Below, in pieces: positions 1 through 9,486 of a DNA stretch of 64,000 bases. Under the pieces are notes generated by a model. The model saw nothing but the letters and a program-made list of their open reading frames with translations, did not search any database and was not told where the DNA came from. The stretch is from positions 4,402,001 to 4,466,000 of the forward strand of contig NZ_CP142523.1 in NCBI RefSeq assembly GCF_036885605.1. Reading direction: 5' to 3'. The stretch comes from Janthinobacterium sp. TB1-E2. Its GTDB lineage: Bacteria > Pseudomonadota > Gammaproteobacteria > Burkholderiales > Burkholderiaceae_D. The position numbers and the translations under genes are program-made. Numbering within the stretch: position 1 is the first letter of the stretch; every line of letters begins with the position of its first letter.

Positions 1-384
1 GACCACCGCATCAACAAGACCATGGGCAGCGCCTTTGCGGGCACGGACTTGCGCGCCTGGCTCGATAGTCACGGCATCGACACCCTGAGCGTCATCGGCT
101 ACATGACGCACAACTGCGACGCGGCCACCATCTACCAGGCCGCGCACGATGGCTTGCAGGTGGAATTCCTGCAGGACGCCACCGGTACCCTGCCCTACGC
201 CAATGCGGGCGGCACGGCCAGCGCCGAGGAAATCCACCGCGTCTTCAGCGCCGTGTTCCACTCGAATTTCGCCGCCGTCGCCAGCACGCAGGACTGGCTC
301 AAGGCCGTAAGCGAAGGCAAGCCGCTGGAAATCGACAATATTTATCTGTCGAACCAGCGCGCGCGCAAGGCTGCGTCCGTCTGA
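1..384 (+). CDS. Isochorismatase-family cysteine hydrolase, C-terminal part
   Basis: The reading frame is open from base 1, so the N-terminus lies outside the window. The visible part matches the isochorismatase-like fold: a GYMTHNC segment carries the predicted nucleophilic cysteine in the family's usual place, followed by the ATIYQAAHDG helix and the FLQDA strand. These enzymes hydrolyse amide or vinyl-ether bonds (nicotinamidase, isochorismatase, various amidases). The substrate cannot be told from this fragment. The early catalytic Asp and Lys are not visible because the start is missing. The gene stops at TGA and the next 8 bases lead into the end of a convergent gene remnant. Confidence 0.8.
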   Translation, partial: DHRINKTMGSAFAGTDLRAWLDSHGIDTLSVIGYMTHNCDAATIYQAAHDGLQVEFLQDATGTLPYANAGGTASAEEIHRVFSAVFHSNFAAVASTQDWLKAVSEGKPLEIDNIYLSNQRARKAASV

Positions 385-392
385 CGCGGTAA

Positions 393-557
393 CTAAAAGC
401 GCCGGTGCCCGTCATCGGCGTCGCAGCGCCCGCTGAACTTGATCACGCCGTCGACCGTGATCACGCCGCTGCGGCGGTTGATCACCACGGTGGGACGGTT
501 CAGGCTATTGAGCTGGAACGGGCCACGGATGTCATCGCGGCCGATGAGGATATCCAT
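393..557 (-). pseudogene. C-terminal remnant of an unidentified gene
   Basis: A 54-codon minus-strand frame starting MDILIGRDDIRG and ending GRCDADDGHRRF has strong GC-rich codon bias, like the native genes, and ends at TAG. Upstream of the ATG the frame continues only about 16 codons to an in-frame stop, and the DNA changes to lower GC there. It looks like the tail of a longer protein cut off by the DNA that carries the neighbouring restriction gene. I do not recognise the family. An independent short gene cannot be excluded, but the Shine-Dalgarno signal is weak (an AGGA about 12 bases upstream). Confidence 0.45.
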
Positions 558-759
558 CCGGAGGTCATTCCTGATCGCAGGCCAAGATCTTTGGGTGCAA
601 TCGCTTCATCCATTTTGAATGCAGATACACCTAGTTAACCTCGCGGGCTCCTGGGCATATGGTAAAAATGCAATGATCACTTGGGAATATCAATTTATTG
701 TCCAGATAAAAACTTTCTTGCGGTATTCTATTATTACCACAATGAACTAGGGATATGAC
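558..759. other. AT-richer intergenic stretch upstream of the Mrr-type gene
   Basis: This stretch is clearly lower in GC than the surrounding genes. It holds the presumed promoter of the restriction gene and an AGGGA ribosome binding site at 749-753. No RNA gene, inverted repeat or complete ORF was seen. The change in composition near 560-600 is the probable left edge of acquired DNA. Confidence 0.4.
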
Positions 760-2373
760 ATGGGCCGACGCTCTGGATTGGAAGGTTTCATCCGTGCCAC
801 GAGCAGAGCTATCGCAGCTGCCGAGAGAGAGCAAGCAAGACAAGCACGAGGCGCAGCCACGATACGGCGGGTTCATGAACGCAACGAACGCATGGCTGCT
901 GCGCAATCGATGCGCGATACAAAGGCGGCAGAAAAGCAGGCAAAGATCGACTATCTGGATTTGAGGCAACAGGAGGTCGCAGACAAGAATGAAGAGATTG
1001 AGGATTGCCTCGCTGGTTTGCGCGGCGTGCTGGCCCACACCCTTGATGTCGACGATACGATCAGTTTCGACAGTCTTCGGCCAACAGAAAAATTCGCCCC
1101 GTTTGAAATATCCCCCCGTTTATTCAGCACCTCCGCTCCGGAGGAAGTTCTGCACCACCCGCCTCCTTCATGGTCAGCATTCATGCCCCATGTAGCAAAA
1201 CGTCATGAACTTAAAATAAAAAATTCAACAGAAAACTATCACCGGCAGTTAATCGCTTTCAGTATCCAGGAAATCGCCAAACAATTTTTCAAAGATCAAG
1301 AACGTCGCGAATACGATGCGCGAAAAGCGGCCTTCCATGCTGGCCAAGCCGAAAGGAACAGTGCAATTGATCAGTTCAAGGCGGAATATTTCTCGCACGA
1401 CTGCGATGCCGTGGTCACCTATTGCGACATGGTGCTATCCAGATCAGAATACCCACTGAACGACTTTCCCCAGGAATTTCGCGTTGCCTATGACGGTTTG
1501 AATGGCACACTGGCTGTCGAATATGAGTTGCCCTTGATTTCCATCGTGCCGACGACAAGCGAATTTCGCTACGTCAAAAGTAAGGACAGCATCGAATCAA
1601 AGATCCGCAAGCCATCGGAAATTCAGGATATTTACCGGCAGCTGATCGCTGAAATCGCCCTGCGCACCATGCATGAACTGTTTGAGGCGGATCAGGCATC
1701 GGCAATCAAAGTACTCGCCTTTACGGGAATCATTAATACCCATGACCCCGCAACGGGCCATGACATCCGCGTGCCCGTTATTTCAGTGCGTACGGCGCGT
1801 GACACGTTTCTTGCCATAAATTTGCAGCGGGCGGATCCCGTTGCATGCTTGCGCACCTTGGGCGCCCATGTTTCACCCCGTCCCGAGGAACTGCTCGCGG
1901 TCAAACCTATCATCGAATTCAACATGGTCGACAAGCGCTTCATTGTGCAGGGCAATTCCTTGAACGAGTTGGAAAACCGCTCCAACTTGCTCGAACTAAG
2001 CCCATCGCAATTTGAAGACCTGGTCGCCAATTTGTTCAGCAAAATGGGACTCGAAACCAAGCTCACCCGCGGTTCGCGCGACGGTGGTGTAGACGCCGTG
2101 GCATTTGATATCCGTCCTGTGTTGGGTGGCAAGGTGGTCATCCAGGCCAAACGATATAAGGATGCGGTTGGCGTGAGCGCCGTTCGCGATTTGTACGGAA
2201 CCATGCTGAATGAAGGTGCGAACAAAGGCATATTGGTTACGACCAGCCGCTATGGACCCGATGCCTATGTTTTTTCATCTGATAAGCCGATCGAACTGAT
2301 AGACGGATCAGCCTTACTGTACCTGTTGCGCGAGCACGCCGATGTGCATGCCAGGATTGTCCCGCTGAACTAA
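760..2373 (+). CDS. Restriction endonuclease, Mrr-type catalytic domain
   Basis: A 537-residue protein with a C-terminal Mrr_cat domain (about residues 405-530). A conserved Glu lies in the first helix (SQFEDLVANLF), then DGGVDAVA and the VIQAKRYKD strand give the PD-(D/E)XK core D...QAK. The long N-terminal part is charged and partly coiled coil (residues 15-80, rich in E, R, K and A) and may bind DNA or a partner. Mrr-like enzymes cleave modified or foreign DNA. No methyltransferase or specificity subunit is adjacent, so a modification-dependent or orphan nuclease is more likely than a classical R-M pair. The start has a good AGGGA six bases upstream. The 5' half is lower in GC than its neighbours, consistent with transfer. 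Confidence 0.85.
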   Translation: MGRRSGLEGFIRATSRAIAAAEREQARQARGAATIRRVHERNERMAAAQSMRDTKAAEKQAKIDYLDLRQQEVADKNEEIEDCLAGLRGVLAHTLDVDDTISFDSLRPTEKFAPFEISPRLFSTSAPEEVLHHPPPSWSAFMPHVAKRHELKIKNSTENYHRQLIAFSIQEIAKQFFKDQERREYDARKAAFHAGQAERNSAIDQFKAEYFSHDCDAVVTYCDMVLSRSEYPLNDFPQEFRVAYDGLNGTLAVEYELPLISIVPTTSEFRYVKSKDSIESKIRKPSEIQDIYRQLIAEIALRTMHELFEADQASAIKVLAFTGIINTHDPATGHDIRVPVISVRTARDTFLAINLQRADPVACLRTLGAHVSPRPEELLAVKPIIEFNMVDKRFIVQGNSLNELENRSNLLELSPSQFEDLVANLFSKMGLETKLTRGSRDGGVDAVAFDIRPVLGGKVVIQAKRYKDAVGVSAVRDLYGTMLNEGANKGILVTTSRYGPDAYVFSSDKPIELIDGSALLYLLREHADVHARIVPLN

Positions 2374-2436
2374 GTTGCAACTTTACTTGGCCGTTCACCG
2401 CGCCTGCAGAACTGACACATGCAGGAGTGGGCGCGT

Positions 2437-3030
2437 ATGATGCGTCCACGACAAGTTTCACCATCAACGATGCGAAAAATCATACTCCTGAGCTTGAGTG
2501 CTCTTGCTGTTTTCCTCCTGGCCACCGCCGCCCTGGTGCTGGCGGGACTCAACGACAAACTGGCCCCTGCCGACGTGATCGTCGTGCCGGGCAATACGAT
2601 CCTGTCAGACGGCACGCCCAGCCCCCGGCTGCAGGCGCGACTCGACGTCGCGCTCAAGCAATTTCAGGAACACAGGGCGCCGCGCATCCTCGTCAGCGGG
2701 GCGACGGGCAAGGAAGGTTTTGACGAGGCCGCAGCTATGGCCCGCTACCTGCAATCGCGCGGCGTGCCGGCTGGCGCCATCATCAAAGATAATCAAGGCT
2801 GGACGACGGACGCCACGGCCCGCAACGCTGCAGCCCTGATGCGCCAACACGGCTGGCACACGGCCATGGTGGCTACGCAATACTTTCACGTGCCCCGCTT
2901 CCGGCTGGCGCTGGAGCGCAGCGGCATCACCGTCAGCGGCAACGTGCATGCGCCCTATTTCGAGCTGCGCGACGTGTACTCGGTGCCGCGCGAAACGGTA
3001 GGTTACGCCGTGTATTTTGCGCTGCACTGA
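2437..3030 (+). CDS. YdcF/SanA-like (DUF218) membrane-anchored protein
   Basis: A signal anchor (IILLSLSALAVFLLATAALVLAG) is followed by the DUF218 fold: ADVIVVPGN, a variable SPRLQARL helix, RILVSGATGKEG with an EAAAMARYL helix, the TTDATARNAAAL motif and VATQYFHVPRFRLALE. Members such as YdcF and SanA act in cell-envelope processes; the reaction is not settled. The 2437 ATG is chosen because GGAG lies 10 bases upstream. The next ATG at 2440 or the one at 2470, just before the hydrophobic segment, are alternatives. The gene converges on glpK with a 10-base gap. Confidence 0.75.
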   Translation: MMRPRQVSPSTMRKIILLSLSALAVFLLATAALVLAGLNDKLAPADVIVVPGNTILSDGTPSPRLQARLDVALKQFQEHRAPRILVSGATGKEGFDEAAAMARYLQSRGVPAGAIIKDNQGWTTDATARNAAALMRQHGWHTAMVATQYFHVPRFRLALERSGITVSGNVHAPYFELRDVYSVPRETVGYAVYFALH

Positions 3031-3040
3031 GCCAATACAT

Positions 3041-4534
3041 TTACTCGCTCCAGTCGCGCGACCTTTCCACGGCGCGCTGCCACTTGTGCAGCCGGCTCAA
3101 GCGTTCATCGGCCGCCATCTTCGGTTCGAAGCGGCGCCCCACCTGCCACTGGGCGGCGATTTCTTCCTGCGATTCCCAGAAACCCACGGCCAGGCCCGCC
3201 AGGTAGGCGGCGCCCAAGGCTGTCGTTTCCGTTACCACGGGGCGCACCACGGGCACATTTAATATGTCGGCCTGGAACTGCATCAGCATGTCGTTGCGGG
3301 CCGCGCCGCCATCGACGCGCAGTTCGGAAAGCCCGATGCCCGCGTCGTCCTGCATGGCGGACAGTACATCCACGTTCTGGTAAGCCACACCCTCCAGCGC
3401 CGCGCGCGCGATGTGGGCCTTGCCCGTGCCGCGCGTGATGCCGATCAGGGTGCCGCGCGCATACGGGTCCCAGTATGGCGCGCCCAAGCCGGCAAACGCG
3501 GGCACGAAGACCAGGCCGCCCGAATCGGGCACGCTGGTGGCCAGCGCTTCCACTTCGGACGAGTCGCGGATGATGCCGATGCCGTCGCGCATCCATTGCA
3601 CGGCAGCACCGGCGATAAAGGCGCTGCCTTCGAGCAAGTAATCGGTCTTGTCGCTGCCCGCGCCCAGGCTCCAGCCCACCGTCGTCAACAGACGGTTTTT
3701 CGATGGCAAGGGGCGCTTGCCCACGTTCATCAGCATGAAGCAGCCCGTGCCATAGGTATTCTTGGCCATGCCCGGCTTCAGGCACGCCTGGCCGAAGGTA
3801 GCGGCCTGCTGGTCGCCCGCGATGCCGGCGATCGGCACGGACACGCCCAGCAGTGCCGCATGCGTGTGCGCGGCCACGCCGCTCGAGGGCACGACGTCGG
3901 GCAGCAGGGAGGCGGGAATGTCGAGCAGCGCCAGCAGGTCCGTGTCCCATTGCAGGGTGTGGATATTGAACAGCATGGTGCGCGCCGCGTTGCTCGTGTC
4001 CGTCAAGTGGGCGCCGCTCATCTTGTAGATCAGCCAGCTGTCGACGGTGCCGAAGGCCAGCTCGCCCCGTTCGGCGCGCGCGCGGGCGCCGGGAACGTTG
4101 TCGAGCAGCCATTTAAGTTTGGTGGCGGAAAAATAGGCGTCCAGCACGAGCCCCGTCTTTTGCTGGATCACGTCCGCCTTGCCCTGCTCGACCAGCTGCT
4201 CGCAGTAAGCGGCGTTTCTGCGGTCTTGCCAGACGATGGCGTTGGCGACGGGTTCACCCGTGGCGCGGTCCCACAGCACCGTCGTTTCGCGCTGGTTGGT
4301 CACGCCGATGGCGGCCACGTCGGACGCGGCCACGCCGCTGTCGCGCAGCACTTGGTGCAGCACGCCCTCTTGCGAGGCCCAGATTTCGTTCGCGTCATGC
4401 TCGACCCAGCCCGGCTGGGGGAAAATCTGGCGGAACTCGCGCTGCGCGCTGGCGTGCGGCCGTCCCGCATGGTCGAACAGGATGGCGCGCGAACTGGTGG
4501 TGCCCTGATCTAAAGCAAGTATGTATTTGGTCAT
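3041..4534 (-). CDS. glpK: Glycerol kinase
   Basis: This FGGY-family kinase (497 aa, normal length) phosphorylates glycerol with ATP to sn-glycerol 3-phosphate in the cytoplasm. The N-terminal [11 protein letters not shown] phosphate loop, the [10 protein letters not shown] and WQDRR substrate segments, [11 protein letters not shown], and the C-terminal [17 protein letters not shown] motif are all present. The start [10 protein letters not shown] is the conserved one; 12 further in-frame upstream codons overlap a terminator-like hairpin and are not used here. It is the last gene of the glycerol unit. Its product feeds GlpD encoded at the operon's other end. Confidence 0.96.
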   Translation of the reverse strand: MTKYILALDQGTTSSRAILFDHAGRPHASAQREFRQIFPQPGWVEHDANEIWASQEGVLHQVLRDSGVAASDVAAIGVTNQRETTVLWDRATGEPVANAIVWQDRRNAAYCEQLVEQGKADVIQQKTGLVLDAYFSATKLKWLLDNVPGARARAERGELAFGTVDSWLIYKMSGAHLTDTSNAARTMLFNIHTLQWDTDLLALLDIPASLLPDVVPSSGVAAHTHAALLGVSVPIAGIAGDQQAATFGQACLKPGMAKNTYGTGCFMLMNVGKRPLPSKNRLLTTVGWSLGAGSDKTDYLLEGSAFIAGAAVQWMRDGIGIIRDSSEVEALATSVPDSGGLVFVPAFAGLGAPYWDPYARGTLIGITRGTGKAHIARAALEGVAYQNVDVLSAMQDDAGIGLSELRVDGGAARNDMLMQFQADILNVPVVRPVVTETTALGAAYLAGLAVGFWESQEEIAAQWQVGRRFEPKMAADERLSRLHKWQRAVERSRDWSE

Positions 4535-4554
4535 TGTCTGGTGGTGCGAAAAAC

Positions 4555-4591
4555 GGGTAAAAACAGGCACGGAGCCATCAAGCTCCGTGCC
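4555..4591 (-). terminator. Intrinsic terminator-like hairpin between glpV and glpK
   Basis: A perfect 10-bp inverted repeat GGCACGGAGC / GCTCCGTGCC (4566-4575, 4582-4591) with a 6-base loop is followed on the minus strand by TGTTTTTACCCG. It lies downstream of glpV and 20 bases before glpK, so it probably attenuates read-through and lowers glpK expression relative to the transporter. Confidence 0.7.
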
Positions 4592-4611
4592 CTCAGCACT
4601 GCGGCGGCAGT

Positions 4612-6339
4612 TTACCTTACCTTGCCTTCTTTCCAGGCTTGCAGCAGCTTGTCGTAGGCTATCGTTTCACCCTTCGGCTTTTCATTCGCCAGCTTTTTCC
4701 ATGGAGCGTGCTGGTCCGACAGATACTGGTTCGGATCGACCTTCGGATTGAGCTTGGGCGCGCACGCCTTCATGCCGGCACGCTGCAAACGCGCCATGAC
4801 CTGGTCCATTTCCTCGGCCAGGTTATCCATGGCCGCTTGCGGCGTTTTTTCCGCTGTGATCGCCGTGGCCACGTTCTTCCACCACAGCTGCGCCAGCTTC
4901 GGATAGTCGGGCACGTTGTTGCCGGTCGGCGTCCACGCCACGCGAGCGGGGCTGCGGTAGAACTCGATCAAGCCGCCGTATTCGTTCGCGTGTTTCGTGA
5001 AGTAATCGTGGCGGATGTCGGAATCGCGGATAAACGTCAGGCCGACGATCGATTTCTTCAGCGACACGGTTTTCGACGTGACGAATTGCGCGTACAGCCA
5101 GGCGGCGGCCTTGCGGTCATCGGGCGTGGACTTGAACAGGAACCAGGAACCCACGTCCTGGTAGCCGTTCTGCATGCCCTCTTTCCAGTACGGGCCGTGC
5201 GGCGACGGCGCCATGCGCCATTTCGGCGTGCCATCCTTGTTCACCACTGGCAAACCCGGTTTCGTCATGCCGGCCGTAAACGCCGTGTACCAGAAGATTT
5301 GCTGGGCGATTTCGCCCTGCGCCGGCACGGGGCCCGATTCCGAGAAATTCATGCCGTTCGCCTGCGGCGGCGCGTATTTCTTCATCCAGTCGATGTATTT
5401 CGTCAGCGCAAAGACAGCCGCCGGCGAATTGGTGGCGCCGCCGCGCGACATCGAGGCGCCAACGGGCGTGCACTTGTCGGCCGCGACCTTGATGCCCCAC
5501 TCGTCGACGGGCATGCCGTTCGGAATGCCCTTGTCGGCCGCGCCAGCCATCGACAGCCACGCATCGGTGAAGCGCCAGCCCAGCGACGGATCTTTCTTGC
5601 CGTAATCCATGTGGCCATAGACTTTTTTGCCGTCCAGTTCCTTCACGTCATTCGTGAAGAAATCGGCGATGTCTTCATACGCGGACCAGTTTTGCGGCAC
5701 GCCCAGCTCGTAGCCATACTTGGCCTTGAACTTGGCTTGCAAATCCTTGCGCGCAAACCAGTCGGCACGGAACCAGTACAGGTTGGCGAATTGCTGGTCG
5801 GGCAGTTGATAGACCTTGCCATCGGGCGCCGTGGTAAAACTGATGCCGATGAAATCTTTCAGGTCCAGGCCCGGATTCGTGAATTCCTTGCCCTTGGCGG
5901 CCATGTAGTCGGACAGCGGTTCGACGGCGCCGTAGCGGTAGTGGGTGCCGATCAAATCGGAATCGGAAATCCAGCCGTCATAGATGCTCTTGCCGGACTG
6001 CATCGACGTTTGCAGCTTTTCCACCACGTCGCCTTCCTGGATGATGTCGTGGCGCACCTTGATGCCCGTGATTTCCTCGAAGGCCTTGGCCAGGGTCTTC
6101 GATTCGTAGACGTGGGTGTCGATGGTTTCCGAGACCACGGAAATTTCCTTGATGCCCTTGGCTTTCAGCTTGGCCGCCGCATCGATGAACCATTTCATTT
6201 CAGCAAGCTGCTGCTGCTTGCTCAGGCTGGATGGCTGGAATTCCTTGTCGATCCAGGTTTGCGCCTGCTTGGCGTCGGCCAGGGCCGCATTCGACACGAG
6301 CATGGCCGCAGCCGCGAAGACCGTGAACTTCAATTTCAT
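4612..6339 (-). CDS. glpV: Glycerol ABC transporter substrate-binding protein
   Basis: A periplasmic binding protein of 575 aa with an N-terminal signal peptide ([23 protein letters not shown]). The family is extracellular solute-binding family 1. The operon around it (glpD, two ATPases, two permeases, a DUF2160 protein, glpK) matches the glycerol uptake system described in Rhizobium leguminosarum (glpSTPQUV), so glycerol is the likely ligand; this is inferred from context. It is large for a sugar-binding protein, as is normal for this family. A GGAG lies 6 bases before the ATG. A stem-loop upstream may stabilise its mRNA. Confidence 0.9.
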   Translation of the reverse strand: MKLKFTVFAAAAMLVSNAALADAKQAQTWIDKEFQPSSLSKQQQLAEMKWFIDAAAKLKAKGIKEISVVSETIDTHVYESKTLAKAFEEITGIKVRHDIIQEGDVVEKLQTSMQSGKSIYDGWISDSDLIGTHYRYGAVEPLSDYMAAKGKEFTNPGLDLKDFIGISFTTAPDGKVYQLPDQQFANLYWFRADWFARKDLQAKFKAKYGYELGVPQNWSAYEDIADFFTNDVKELDGKKVYGHMDYGKKDPSLGWRFTDAWLSMAGAADKGIPNGMPVDEWGIKVAADKCTPVGASMSRGGATNSPAAVFALTKYIDWMKKYAPPQANGMNFSESGPVPAQGEIAQQIFWYTAFTAGMTKPGLPVVNKDGTPKWRMAPSPHGPYWKEGMQNGYQDVGSWFLFKSTPDDRKAAAWLYAQFVTSKTVSLKKSIVGLTFIRDSDIRHDYFTKHANEYGGLIEFYRSPARVAWTPTGNNVPDYPKLAQLWWKNVATAITAEKTPQAAMDNLAEEMDQVMARLQRAGMKACAPKLNPKVDPNQYLSDQHAPWKKLANEKPKGETIAYDKLLQAWKEGKVR

Positions 6340-6364
6340 CGTGAATCTCCTTTTTAGTTGTCAT

Positions 6365-6386
6365 CTGGCCTGCGATAGCGGGCCAG
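6365..6386 (-). other. Intercistronic stem-loop before glpV
   Basis: CTGGCC and GGCCAG arms (6365-6370, 6381-6386) flank a 10-base loop in the glpU-glpV gap, with no U-run after the stem. Such structures often protect upstream mRNA or enrich binding-protein mRNA in ABC operons; the role here is inferred. Confidence 0.4.
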
Positions 6387-6402
6387 TGTTCTCATCTACG
6401 AC

Positions 6403-6705
6403 TTATCCCCAACGCATTACCACTAACAACACTACAAAACTGATGGCAGCACCAATCGCCTGCTGCATTTCCGTAAACCCCGCCCACGCCAGGTTCACAT
6501 AGGCCGCCGTGAGCAGCCCGATGAACAAACGGTCGCCGCGCGTGGTCGGCATGGGCAAAAAACCCTTGCGTTCGATGCTGGGCGAACGGATTTGCCACAC
6601 AGTCATGCCGGCCAGCATCAAGCCGATACAAATGAAGAAGATGGCCACTTCCGGCGTCCACGCCATCCAGCCGAACAGGCTGGCCGTGCTATCGGTATTT
6701 TCCAT
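6403..6705 (-). CDS. glpU: DUF2160 small integral membrane protein of the glycerol ABC operon
   Basis: A 100-residue protein with three likely membrane helices (around residues 18-38, 59-76 and 79-97). It matches the DUF2160 family that sits next to the glycerol ABC permeases; in R. leguminosarum the corresponding gene is glpU. Its biochemical role is unknown. The start MENTDS is preceded by GGGGAGGG seven bases upstream and comes 1 base after the glpQ stop, so it is translationally coupled. A longer in-frame start 11 codons upstream would overlap glpQ and lacks this site. Confidence 0.85.
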   Translation of the reverse strand: MENTDSTASLFGWMAWTPEVAIFFICIGLMLAGMTVWQIRSPSIERKGFLPMPTTRGDRLFIGLLTAAYVNLAWAGFTEMQQAIGAAISFVVLLVVMRWG

Positions 6706-6706
6706 G

Positions 6707-7513
6707 TCACACCCTCCCCATCGCGAAACCCTTGGCAATGTAATGCCGCACGAACCAGATCACCAGCGCGCCGGGCACGATGGTCAGCACACCGGCCGCC
6801 GCCAGCACGCCCCAGTCCATGCCGGCCGCCGACACGGTACGCGTCATGGTGGCGGCGATCGGCTTGGCATTGACGGACGTCAAGGTACGCGCCAGCAGCA
6901 ACTCCACCCAGCTGAACATGAAGCAGAAGAACGCCGTCACGCCCACGCCCGACTTGATCATCGGCAAGAAGATGCGGATGAAGAAGCGGGGAAAGCTGTA
7001 GCCGTCGATATACGCCGTTTCGTCGATTTCCTTCGGCACGCCGGACATGAAGCCTTCCAGTATCCACACGGCCAGCGGCACGTTGAAGACCATGTGCGCG
7101 AGCGCCACGGCCAGGTGCGTGTCCATCAGGCCCACCGTCGAATACAGCTGGAAGAAAGGTACGAGGAAGACGGCGGGCGGCGTCATGCGGTTGGTCAGCA
7201 GCCAGAAGAACAAATGCTTGTCGCCGACAAAGTTGTAGCGCGAGAAAGCATAGGCGGCCGGCAATGCGACCGTGACCGACATCACCATGTTCAAGGCCAC
7301 GTAGATCATGGAATTGATGTAGCCGCTGTACCAGGACCGATCCGTGAAGATCGTGTGGTAGTTGGCGAACGTCAATTGCTGGGGCCACAGGCTCAGCACG
7401 CCGACGATTTCCTCGTTGGTCTTGAGCGACATGTTGAGCATCCAGTAGATGGGCAACAGGGACGCGAGCAGGAAGACGACGAGGATGGTGCTGCTCATTT
7501 TCTTGTGCATCAT
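6707..7513 (-). CDS. glpQ: Glycerol ABC transporter permease (MalG-like)
   Basis: A 268-aa inner-membrane permease with about six helices and the EAA loop (EIDETAYIDGYSFPRFFIRIFLPM) that contacts the ATPases. It is the carbohydrate-type MalG-like partner of GlpP. The start overlaps the glpP stop in an ATGA, with GGGAG seven bases before it. The next codon is also ATG and could serve instead. The long open extension upstream is the glpP gene read in another frame. Confidence 0.92.
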   Translation of the reverse strand: MMHKKMSSTILVVFLLASLLPIYWMLNMSLKTNEEIVGVLSLWPQQLTFANYHTIFTDRSWYSGYINSMIYVALNMVMSVTVALPAAYAFSRYNFVGDKHLFFWLLTNRMTPPAVFLVPFFQLYSTVGLMDTHLAVALAHMVFNVPLAVWILEGFMSGVPKEIDETAYIDGYSFPRFFIRIFLPMIKSGVGVTAFFCFMFSWVELLLARTLTSVNAKPIAATMTRTVSAAGMDWGVLAAAGVLTIVPGALVIWFVRHYIAKGFAMGRV

Positions 7514-8394
7514 TTCTGGTCTCCCGTGCCAACGCGCTGCATCCACGTGTACAGCACAAAGCAGAACAGCAGGATGATGAGGAAATAGATCAGGGAAAAC
7601 GCGGACGCCGGCCCCAAGTCGAACTGGCCCACGGCCTTTTGCGTCAGGTACTGCGACAGGAACGTGGTGGCATTGCCCGGCCCGCCGCCCGTCAGCACGA
7701 ACGGTTCCGTGTAGATCATGAAACTGTCCATGAAGCGCAGCAAGACGGCGATCATCAGCACATTGCGCAGTTTCGGCAGCTGGATGTAGCGGAACACGGC
7801 CAGGCGCGAGGCGCCGTCGATGCGCGCCGCCTGGTAATACGCGTCGGGAATGGCGCGCAAGCCCGCATAGCACAGCAGCACGACGAGCGGCGTCCAGTGC
7901 CAGATATCCATCACCATCACGGTCAGCCAGGCGTCGAGCGAATTGCCGTTGTAGTTGTAGTCAAAGCCCAGCTGGTTCAGGGTATAGCCCATCAGGCCGA
8001 TGTCGCCGCGGCCAAAGATTTGCCAGATGGTGCCCACCACGTTCCACGGTATCAAGAGGGGCAGCGCGATCAGCACCAAGGCGAGGGACGCCTTCCAGCC
8101 ATCGGCCGGCATGCACAGGGCGATCAGGATGCCCAGCGGAATCTGGATGGCCAGCACGGAGCCGGAAAACAGCAACTGGCGCAGCAAGGCGCTGTGCAAG
8201 TCGCCGTCCAGCATGACCATGCGAAACCACTCCGTACCCACGAACACCTTTTGCGTGGGGCTCAGGATATCCTGCACGGAATAATTGACCACCGTCATCA
8301 GGGGCAGGATGGCGGAAAAGGCCACGCACAGCAGCACGGGCAAGATCAATAGCCAGGCGCGGCGGTTGTTATCGGTTTTACCGTTATGTATCAT
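7510..8394 (-). CDS. glpP: Glycerol ABC transporter permease (MalF-like)
   Basis: A 294-aa permease with a first helix at residues 13-35 and the EAA signature YQAARIDGASRLAVFRYIQLPKL (shown here by its first residues YQAARIDGAS). It forms the membrane channel with GlpQ. The ATG overlaps the glpT stop codon by one base (TGATG), pointing to translational coupling throughout the transporter genes. Confidence 0.92.
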   Translation of the reverse strand: MIHNGKTDNNRRAWLLILPVLLCVAFSAILPLMTVVNYSVQDILSPTQKVFVGTEWFRMVMLDGDLHSALLRQLLFSGSVLAIQIPLGILIALCMPADGWKASLALVLIALPLLIPWNVVGTIWQIFGRGDIGLMGYTLNQLGFDYNYNGNSLDAWLTVMVMDIWHWTPLVVLLCYAGLRAIPDAYYQAARIDGASRLAVFRYIQLPKLRNVLMIAVLLRFMDSFMIYTEPFVLTGGGPGNATTFLSQYLTQKAVGQFDLGPASAFSLIYFLIILLFCFVLYTWMQRVGTGDQK

Positions 8395-9485
8395 CAGGCC
8401 ACCCGCTTATCGTTGACATAGTAAAGGGTGCGTTGCGGCGGAAAGCGCAGCCGCACAGCATTCCCGGCGACGGCATCGATGGCGCGCAGCTTGGCCGCCA
8501 CCGTCGCGCCGCCCAGCTGGAATTCCGCCAGGTAATGCGTGCCCATATTGCGCACGGCCGTGACCGTGGCGTCCAGGCAATGGTCGCCACCCTCGCCCGC
8601 TTTCACGCATTCGACAAATTCCGGCCGCACGCCCACCGTGATTTTCCCTTGCGCGCCAGACAGCGCCGCACGGGCGGCAGCGGACACGGCCAGCAGCTGC
8701 CCCGCCACGCGCACACCGCCGTCGTCCAGGGTGCAATCGAGCAAGTTCATGCCCGGGTTGCCGATGAAATAGCCGACAAACGTGTGCTCGGGCTCCTCGA
8801 ACAGCGCTTGCGCGCTGCCCGTCTGCACCACTTCGCCCTGCGTCATGACGACCACCTGGTCGGCAAAGGTCAGCGCTTCCACCTGGTCGTGCGTGACATA
8901 GATCAGGGACAATTTCAGTTCGTGGTGGATTTCCTTGAGTTTGCGGCGCAACAGCCATTTCAGATGCGGGTCGATCACCGTCAGCGGTTCGTCGAACAGC
9001 ACGGCCGCCACGTCGGGGCGCACGAGACCGCGTCCCAGCGAAATCTTTTGCTTGGCGTCCACCGACAGGCCGCTGGCGCGCAGCTTCAAGTCGCCCGTCA
9101 ATTCCAGCATCTGCGCCACCTGCTGCACGCGCTTTTTCACCTCGATCTCTTTCCAGCCGCGATTACGCAGCGGAAACGCCAGGTTGTCGTGCACGGTCAT
9201 GGTGTCGTAGATGACGGGAAACTGGAACACTTGCGCGATATTGCGCGCCTCGGTCGGCAGTTGCGTGACGTCCTTGCCGTCGAACAGCACCTTGCCATGC
9301 GACGGCTTGACCAGGCCGGAGATAATATTGAGCAAGGTCGTCTTGCCGCAGCCGGACGGCCCCAGCAAGGCGTAGGCGCCGCCGTCATGCCATTCCATGC
9401 TCATGGGCCGCAGCGCATAGTCGGCGGGGGCCGTCGGGTTCGATTTGTAGGCGTGGGCCAGGTCGACCAGTTCGATGCGCGCCAT
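8394..9485 (-). CDS. glpT: Glycerol ABC transporter ATP-binding protein with degenerate signature
   Basis: A 363-aa ATPase. Walker A is GPSGCGKT (42-49), Walker B VLFDE (162-166) and the switch histidine is H199 in YVTHD. The ABC signature is not LSGGQ but LSVDAKQ (140-146). A C-terminal TOBE-like regulatory domain follows (about 240-360), as in MalK-type proteins. Paired with GlpS, it supplies the intact Walker/H-loop half of one composite ATP site. The start MARIEL is preceded by AGGAGGGG and lies one base after the glpS stop. The name is the Rhizobium operon's glpT, not the E. coli glycerol-3-phosphate antiporter. Confidence 0.9.
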   Translation of the reverse strand: MARIELVDLAHAYKSNPTAPADYALRPMSMEWHDGGAYALLGPSGCGKTTLLNIISGLVKPSHGKVLFDGKDVTQLPTEARNIAQVFQFPVIYDTMTVHDNLAFPLRNRGWKEIEVKKRVQQVAQMLELTGDLKLRASGLSVDAKQKISLGRGLVRPDVAAVLFDEPLTVIDPHLKWLLRRKLKEIHHELKLSLIYVTHDQVEALTFADQVVVMTQGEVVQTGSAQALFEEPEHTFVGYFIGNPGMNLLDCTLDDGGVRVAGQLLAVSAAARAALSGAQGKITVGVRPEFVECVKAGEGGDHCLDATVTAVRNMGTHYLAEFQLGGATVAAKLRAIDAVAGNAVRLRFPPQRTLYYVNDKRVA

Positions 9486-9486
9486 G

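Noticed and set aside
405-638. 77-aa plus-strand ORF
   Set aside because: It lies antisense to the more gene-like minus-strand remnant at 393-557, has no ribosome site and low-complexity composition.
4639-6357. 572-aa plus-strand ORF opposite glpV
   Set aside because: It is an antisense shadow produced by the GC-rich third positions of glpV; it contains no recognisable domain and is full of Arg/His/Gly.
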